Assembly (NCBI RefSeq): GCF_040712315.1
Contig: NC_134017.1
Span: 19,870,001 to 19,934,000, forward strand
Reading direction: 5' to 3'
DNA length: 64,000 nucleotides
DNA from: Castanea sativa
Lineage: Eukaryota > Streptophyta > Magnoliopsida > Fagales > Fagaceae
Part shown: positions 57,940 through 64,000 of the stretch, piece by piece
Position numbering within the stretch: position 1 is the stretch's first letter
Layout: every line of letters starts with the position of its first letter
Notes under the pieces: generated by a model
The model's database searches: none
Told to the model about the DNA's origin: nothing
The model's input: the letters and a program-made list of their open reading frames with translations, nothing else
Program-made: the position numbers and the translations under genes

Positions 57940-58520
57940 GCAATGAATACTTACTATGTTCTGACAATTCTATTTGTGTTTTCTTTTGATCCTTTCAACC
58001 CAAATATTCTAGTCATGCCAAATTCAGAAATTTTTGGATTCATCTTCTTGTCGACCAAAATGTTGCTTGCTTTTAAGTCTTGGTGAATTACTCTTAGTCT
58101 TGAATATTTGTGAAGATAAACAAGTACTTGAGTAATGCCTTTAATGATATTGAAGCGTTTTTTCCAATTTAATAAAGAGAATCTGACTCAGAAGAGAAAA
58201 TAATTGCAAGCAAATAATAAGTATTGTTTGATTTCATTCAAAAGAAAAAAAAACTGTCACACGAAAGAATTTTCCTTGTAATGAAAATATGTCCTACCAA
58301 ATAGGAAGAAGTCTAAGCTTTTGTTGGGCATATACTCATAGATTAATATTTTTTCTTCTTGTTAATGCAAAACCCTAAATGTGTCACGAGATTTTTGTAT
58401 TGAATTTTGGCAATGAAAATAGCTTCATTGTTGAACTCTACCAATCCTTGTCTAGAACTTCTTGAGAGTATCTTTATTGCTATTTCTTGCCCATCAGATA
58501 TTTTACCCTGAAAGTATATT
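57940..58520 (-). pseudogene. G-type lectin S-receptor-like kinase pseudogene (copy 3)
   Basis: Two exons align with exons 4 and 5 of the 20.4-kb gene. 58510 to about 58300 encodes [20 protein letters not shown] and [17 protein letters not shown]. About 58190-57990 encodes the catalytic-loop exon, with ASNILV and [14 protein letters not shown] sequence (the DFG aspartate appears lost) and a changed HRD-loop surrounding. Reading frames are interrupted and the other exons are absent. Upstream lies the 58.9-60.0 kb duplicated flank. Confidence 0.8.
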
Positions 58521-58879
58521 ATGTTAGTCAATTTTTATTCACATTATCTTAAATCAGTTTCAACTTTCATTATTTAAATTTCTATCAAGACTCTACCTAG
58601 CCCTCAAGTAGAGCTCAAGTCCATAGAATAATGAAAAAAAAAAAAAAAAGTATTACACAAGCTGGGGACTTGGCAATGATTTTAATTTAGTTAGTGGCTT
58701 ATGGGGAATATAATACAGTAGAAGGACCAATATATGAAATTATAAGTCAATGAACATTATATGTAATTCTCTAATCTTTAAGGGTCAATTGCAATGTGTT
58801 TCTGGACATTATTACAATTTGTAAAAGTCCAAAATATTTTCATGACATGATTGAGCAAATAAAGAAATAAAATTATAGA

Positions 58880-59970
58880 GAGTTTCAAGTCAAATCAATA
58901 GCCTCCTAAAGGTATTAACCAATCACACTACAGAAGATTGAGATCCCAAAGATTCCTGCGTCCAATATTCTCTCTCCAAAGTTTACTAAGGTGTTAGAAA
59001 TAAGATATATAATGTTCATGATTAACCATCAAAACTACTGTATGGTAGGTATTTTTGTTCTATTTGGAATCCATGATTGTTTGGAATAAGGAAATTGGAA
59101 TGAAAATATTAAAAAAAAAAAAAAAATTCTATTGCTTCTGCAAAACTATCAAGAATAGCAAACATATAAAAAAAAAAAAAATGAAGGATAAATTTTTAAT
59201 GCAGGTAGAAAGCCACAATTAACAAAATATGTTTGTCTTTTAAAAAAATTAATAAGAAAAAAAAACTCTTAAATCCACAATGAGAATTCCTAGAATCCAC
59301 CAAAAAATAAAGGATAAAAGTCTCTGAATTTTTATTAAACTTAAATATGTTTTAAAATTTCGTTTACAATTTTGGATGAAAATTTAAAGGCTCCAAAAAA
59401 CTTGATTGGTGAGAAAAAAAAAATGCTAAAATAGATCATAATTAATACCATACCACAACATGACTCTAATTTGAGTCATTTGACTAGAAAAGCATTAAAT
59501 ACACTTGAAATCATGAAACAAATAATCCTAAACATAAAATTTTGAAAATTACATAAGAATAAAAAAAATTCATAAATTAAAAAATTAAATTAAAAATTGT
59601 CTGACATGATAAATTTTCGCACTTTGTTTGTCATAAGAAAGTCTTTTTACAGTAAGCTGTTGTAGAGGAAGGGATCAATTCATGTTTTAAGTGAAAATAT
59701 GGAAGACAAAGCAAACGCACCTGTAACTAAGGGTGTGGACCGTGGACCCATTAGTGGGCCTAGTGACGCCTTTGAAATAATTGGACAGAGTTAGGGAAAA
59801 TAGTGGACCATCAGAATTCAATGGTCCAGACTCCATAGTTGATACAGCTTTCCATAAAAGAATGATAGGTCTTCAGCCCCAAAGCACGTAACTCTGAGTT
59901 ATCCAATTGAGAAGAAACTCTTTAAAAGGATTACGATCAAAGTTAATTTTATCATTTTTCTATTTATTTT
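58880..59970. repeat. Segmental duplication, copy B (pairs with 18430-19250)
   Basis: Colinear with 18430-19250, with some 270 bp of extra sequence distributed along it. It includes the TTTTTGTTCTATTTGGAATC, GACTCTAATTTGAGTCA, GTGGACC and CTCTTTAAAAGGATTACGAT landmarks. Non-coding. Confidence 0.75.
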
Positions 59971-60009
59971 TTTTTTAAAATATGGACGTTATAGTCATTG
60001 TCTCATTGA

Positions 60010-60760
60010 TGTATAATGCGATTATGCAGCAAGCTACTCCTTCTCCTACTTAACCTTCACCATTATCATTCTCCTCAACCAGTTATCTTATTGATGATGC
60101 CGAAGAAAACACCAGTAAGCTGCGAACACTCTCCAGATCGAAGCAACACCTGCGAAGAGAAAATAGAAGACCGAACAGAGAGCACCGGTGTGGTGCCGGC
60201 CAAAAACTCTCTGACGATCAAGTTAGAGTCTTTTAAGCAACCCTAGAGTGCCAGAGTTGAGATAACTGTGCGTACCTTTGGGTCATGAGGGTTTTGGGGT
60301 ATATATAGTGGTATGGAACCGAAATAAACGCCTTGGTGAAGAAGTACTTTCCTTTTAGGAGAGTAGTTTGTGGATCTTTGCATATCGTATAGAGCCTTTT
60401 TCCTTATAGGAATCTTCTTGACTAAGGTCGAACATGTAGCACAAGAATTTTCCTTATATTCACGTATGTAGAAGTCAAGATAGGCTAAGAATGAAGGTTG
60501 GATTACTTCTTCAGCTTTTACCTGCTAAGATTGTCAGCCCACGTGTGCCTCCTACACTGTCGTCAACCTATGTACGTTTCCAAAAAGGCCGTCAGCTAAG
60601 GACCTTCACTATCAAGGTCGTCAGCCTTGACTTCGTCAGCTTGATACTTCAGCCTAACGCCGCCACGTAAGGGGTGTGGCCTCGAACGCCAAAAGAAGGC
60701 GTCCTAATGACAATGACTGACGGGTTCTATATTCCCGTCAGCCTTCTTAATGTACTGACA
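60010..60760 (-). mobile_element. Ty3/gypsy-type LTR, minus strand
   Basis: On the minus strand it begins TGTCAGTACATTAAGAAGGC and ends ATTATACA (TGT...ACA, 751 bp). It has a TATA box (TATATATA near 60299), a leader-like region with GGCCGGCACCACACCGGTGC, and many CGTCAGC motifs between 60530 and 60740. I recall this layout from gypsy LTRs of woody eudicots. No internal domain is attached on either side and the 5-bp flanks (ATTGA, ACTTG) do not match. The 76-codon frame at 60016-60246 lies inside it and is not a gene. Confidence 0.6.
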
Positions 60761-62511
60761 ACTTGTAAAAAACATCACTATCACCTATCACATTCACCAA
60801 AATTAAGCAAAATCTTAACCACCAAACAAAACAAAAATCCAGCAGCAGATAAGGAATATTAAACAAATCATCAAAAAAATACAGCACAAGCATAAAAAAT
60901 CACTCCTTTTGACCAAAAAATAAAAAATCTGGTTTATTTCCCGGGAAAATTTATGAGAATTATAAAGCTACTAACTTTATGTTTGCTTCGTTTCAACTAC
61001 ACCTTCTTTAGTCTGATTTCGAAATTTGACTTCCTCAAGGGTCAAATCGTTCAAAACCTAGAATCTAAAGCTTAATTCAGTCTCATTATTTAACATTTTC
61101 TAAGGAACCAAACAGAGCAAACCAACAAAAAATATTTTTTATAAAAAAAACCATCAACAAGTAAAGGGCAGAGTAGTGAACAGAAAAAAAAAATGATCAT
61201 GCATAAAAGGAAGCGAACCACAAATTAAGAAAAAGCTTGGAGGGTTTGTAAGAGCGTTACTCGTTCTCTCTCTTAAAAATGAGACTCTGGAAGTGTAACC
61301 GCTGAGATAGCAATAAGACCAATATATAAAAGTAGTAAAAAAAAACAAAAACAAAAAAGAAGAAAAAGAAAAAGGATGAATTATATTACTATAAAGGAGC
61401 GACGTCGTTTGAGGAAAACAATAGCTTGCGAGGGAAGGTATTGCTATTAGCGGAGAGTGAGATAGTATAGAGCTATTATATGTATGGGACTGGAAGAAAG
61501 TGTGTGTGTGTGTGTGTGTTTGAGGAAGAAGTGGGGCTTTTTTAAATGCTGTTTGTAGATTGTAAAGACTAAAGAGAAAAATATTGTTCTAGTAATGTTG
61601 TTTGTATTTTTTAGAAATATATATGTGTGAAAAAGTGTGTAAAATTACAAGTAACGTTATTTAAATACTAAAAACTGTTGCTCAAAATACCGTAATAAAC
61701 AGTCTCTAGCTTAAGTTGGAAGTCAAAAAACAAAAGGGGCTGACTAATAAAGTGTACTCACACTCACTACTCAATGGGATCAAAATCTAGCGGTGGGGGT
61801 TATGTCACGGCCAGTGTCATAAACAGTTTTGAGAAAAAAAAAAAAAAAAATCTTGTTTAGTACGTGCGTTTAAACAACAGTTTTTAATTTTTAATTTTTT
61901 AAATACATGTGGGTAAAAAAGCGTGTGAAAATACGTATAATTTTGTTTAAAAACTAAAAACATGTGTTTAAACACATACACCAAAATGCCCAAAAAGTTT
62001 TTATTTACTTATTTAAGAATCACTTTTTGGTTGTTTACGAAAATCACCTCTGGTTTTTGTTTTATTTACGCATATGGACTAGGGCCTGCGTGATGACACT
62101 TCCACAGTCTGGTGTTGGTTAGGCCCATCATCAACTGAAACATTTTGAGAATATGATTTTTGGGCCTAGCTAGGATGATAACAGGAAGATTGCCTTGAAC
62201 TTGATTGGGTTTGATTGATTTTGAATAATGGAATCGATGGGAAAAATAATAATATTCAATGTTTAAATGATAGAAAAATAAATAAAAATTATATATATAT
62301 ATATTTGGCAAAATAAGTAAGAAAGAAGAGTTGATAAAGCTTATAGGTAAGTCAACCAAAAATTAGTACACTCACTCTAAAATGAAATCTAACAATAAAC
62401 TCTTGTATATTTGCTCATTCTCAATCATAAGCAATGTGGTGCTAAATCAATGGGACGCGAAAATTGCTTATGATTGAGAGTGACATATATATATAATTTA
62501 ACATAGAGACT
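60761..62511. other. Intergenic DNA with possible small MITE remnants
   Basis: AT-rich. (GT)n occurs at about 61500-61519. Two stretches (61540-61690 and 61850-61980) contain paired motifs such as GTTTAAACAACAG and GTTTAAACACATAC that might be MITE ends, but I could not fix boundaries. No gene seen. Confidence 0.4.
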
Positions 62512-62714
62512 TAGGGCTGTGCATGAGTTAGGTTGGATCGGGTTGATAAGATTTTTTGACCCAACCCACCATGGTGGGTTAAAAAAAATTAGCCTAGCCC
62601 AACTCGTCACGTAAGTCCAACCTAACTCAGCCCAATTTTCATGGGTTGGGTTGTACAATTTTTGTTATTACTATTATTATTGAATTGAGCAGAAAAAAAT
62701 ATACCACACCTGCC

Positions 62715-62909
62715 ATCTAAGTTGATAAACAAAATATATGTTAATATATAAACTAATATTCCAACTTCGTTGTAAACAAAATATGTCTAAGTATCCAACT
62801 GAGTTGATAAACAAAATATAAATGAATTAGCAGCCTAATTCACTTATAAACAAAATATACATGAGTTCTTAACTCAATTATAAACAAAATATATCTAACT
62901 GAGTTGATG

Positions 62910-62970
<61 letters not shown>

Positions 62971-63125
62971 CTATTGAACTAGTGTCCTAAGTTCTTGACT
63001 CAGTTATAAACAAAATATATGTAATTGAGTTGGTAAACAAAATATACAGAACTAGTATCCTAAGTTCCTAACTTAGTTATAAACAAAATATATCAAACTG
63101 GGTTTATAAACAAAATATACAAAAC
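62715..63125. repeat. Spaced repeat of ATAAACAAAATATA, about nine copies
   Basis: ATAAACAAAATATA with small variants recurs every 35-50 bp (near 62724, 62808, 62845, 62879, 63004, 63079 and others), interleaved with AACTGAGTT and CCTAAGTTC phrases. A (TA)n run at 62918-62966 interrupts it. It sits between the hAT transposase end and the TIR. Confidence 0.75.
62918..62966. repeat. (TA)n microsatellite
   Basis: About 24 TA units. Confidence 0.95.
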
Positions 63126-64000
63126 TAGTTCTATGAGTGGATTTCAAAAGAGTTCTATACTAGTCCCACTAAGAACCAAAATATCCAAGCTATCCAGCAT
63201 TCCAATTTCCAACTAATCTTCCTCTTCCACTGTTATGGTGCTTTGAGATGCAAACTCTGAGACAAATAAAAAAAAAGGCAATAAATTATACAATGGAATT
63301 TCAAAACCCAAAAGGCTTATATAACAATTAAAAAATTACAATAATAAAAAATTACTTTGTTGAAAAATTACCTGACTCAAGACCCTCATTGGATTCAACT
63401 TCTTCCATTGATTCTTGAAGAATAATTATATCAGTAGCTCTTAACCAATTCTGAGCACAAATCAGCATTTCAACTATGTTAAGCAACAAAGAGCTTTGAA
63501 ATGGATCCAACACACAACCCCCAGTACTAAATACGGACTTATAGGCAACTGTAATGAGAGGAATGACTAACACATCACGAGCTACTTTTGAGAGAAGCCG
63601 ATATTTTGAGGAATTCACCTTCCACCAATTCAAAATACAAAATTTGGAGAATCTTCTTCCACACAACATCTTATAAATAGATTTCACCAATGCATGGGAT
63701 CTTGCACGGGTCTAGTCTCAACATTGTTTGAAGAAGAGCCATCTTGACCTTGCCCAATTGAATACCCAATATAGTCACAATAGTGCTCATACATACGAAC
63801 AAGAGCCATTTTCACCTTTTTTGTCATGTTTTCTACCACTACTCCTGGATTCCATTTGGTAAACCAAAAATTTTCAAACCTCAACTTGTACCTTTGGTCT
63901 AGTACAATAGCAACAAACATCATCAAATTAAGCTTCTCAATGTCCCCCCAATACTTATCAAATTTCTCATGCATATCCCTTCCCATCATACTCAAAAGAG

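Larger units (their letters stand above)
62512..63995 (-). pseudogene. hAT (RICESLEEPER-like) transposase, 3' part, runs off the window
   Basis: The minus strand encodes the C-terminal part of a hAT transposase. 63995-63684 has the RNase-H-fold region (HEKFDKYWGDIEKLNLMMFV, LDQRYKLRF). 63690-63352 has the dimerisation domain (ILNWWKVNSSKYRLLSKVA, RDVLVIP, FSTGGCVLDPFQSSLL, LICAQNWLR). The two parts are in different frames and meet near 63687, so there is a frameshift (or an unrecognised intron). The conserved SESAFS-type motif reads YKSVFS. A TAGGGCTGTGCATGAG end at 62512, followed by GGTTGGATCGGGTTG motifs, looks like the 3' TIR. The BED zinc finger and catalytic N-terminal part lie beyond the window. 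Confidence 0.85.

Noticed and set aside
62425..62658. 77-codon minus-strand frame rich in tryptophan
   Set aside because: Formed by the GGTTGGGTTGG-type subterminal repeats of the hAT end.

Overview
The window is plant nuclear DNA, very probably from a woody eudicot. It is AT-rich, carries long (TA)n, (GA)n, (CA)n and homopolymer tracts, short GT-AG introns, G-type lectin receptor kinase genes, and layer on layer of LTR retrotransposons (Ty1/copia and Ty3/gypsy Tat clade), hAT elements, a tRNA-derived SINE and a LINE remnant. Several repeat families match what I remember from Fagaceae (oak/chestnut/beech), but that taxonomic guess rests on memory, not on a search. No bacterial, organellar, rRNA, tRNA or CRISPR features were seen.

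Layout: 1-6 kb holds copia 3' ends and LTRs, diverged tandem repeats and a fold-back element. 6-8.3 kb is a decayed S-receptor-like kinase followed by an unidentified exon remnant. 8.8-11.7 kb is an LTR-like region. 12.6-19.3 kb contains a long-TIR element, copia LTRs, a second kinase pseudogene split from its flank by T-rich retroelement DNA, and a LINE 3' end near 19.5-19.9 kb. 20.4-23.1 kb is the only conventional host gene that looks intact: a seven-exon G-type lectin S-receptor-like kinase, read on the minus strand, with a shortened ectodomain. 24-28.7 kb is a stack of nested insertions (hAT in a gypsy LTR, another hAT, copia solo LTR inside a SINE). 28.7-37.8 kb is a 5'-truncated Ty3/gypsy Tat-clade element: pol with two RNase H domains, a ten-copy 152-bp tandem repeat, an antisense intron-containing gene with its own TATA box, and the 3' LTR. 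40.6-45.2 kb carries exon fragments of two unrelated host genes (protein phosphatase 1 inhibitor-2 and ribosomal protein L18a). 45.6-51.6 kb is a tandem array of about 25 units of about 205 bp. 51.6-57.2 kb is the 5' end of a chimeric copia-type element (LTR, primer site, gag, then a plant-transposon-protein ORF). 57.9-60 kb is a third kinase pseudogene with a duplicated flank. 60-64 kb holds a gypsy-like LTR and the 3' end of a hAT transposase that runs off the window.

The most notable items are (i) the antisense spliced gene inside the Tat element beside its satellite-like repeats, (ii) the 6-kb array whose units each carry intron-like donor, branch and acceptor signals, and (iii) the two captured host gene fragments placed next to that array. 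The receptor kinase copies are all on the minus strand, which suggests a tandem family that transposable elements have since pulled apart.
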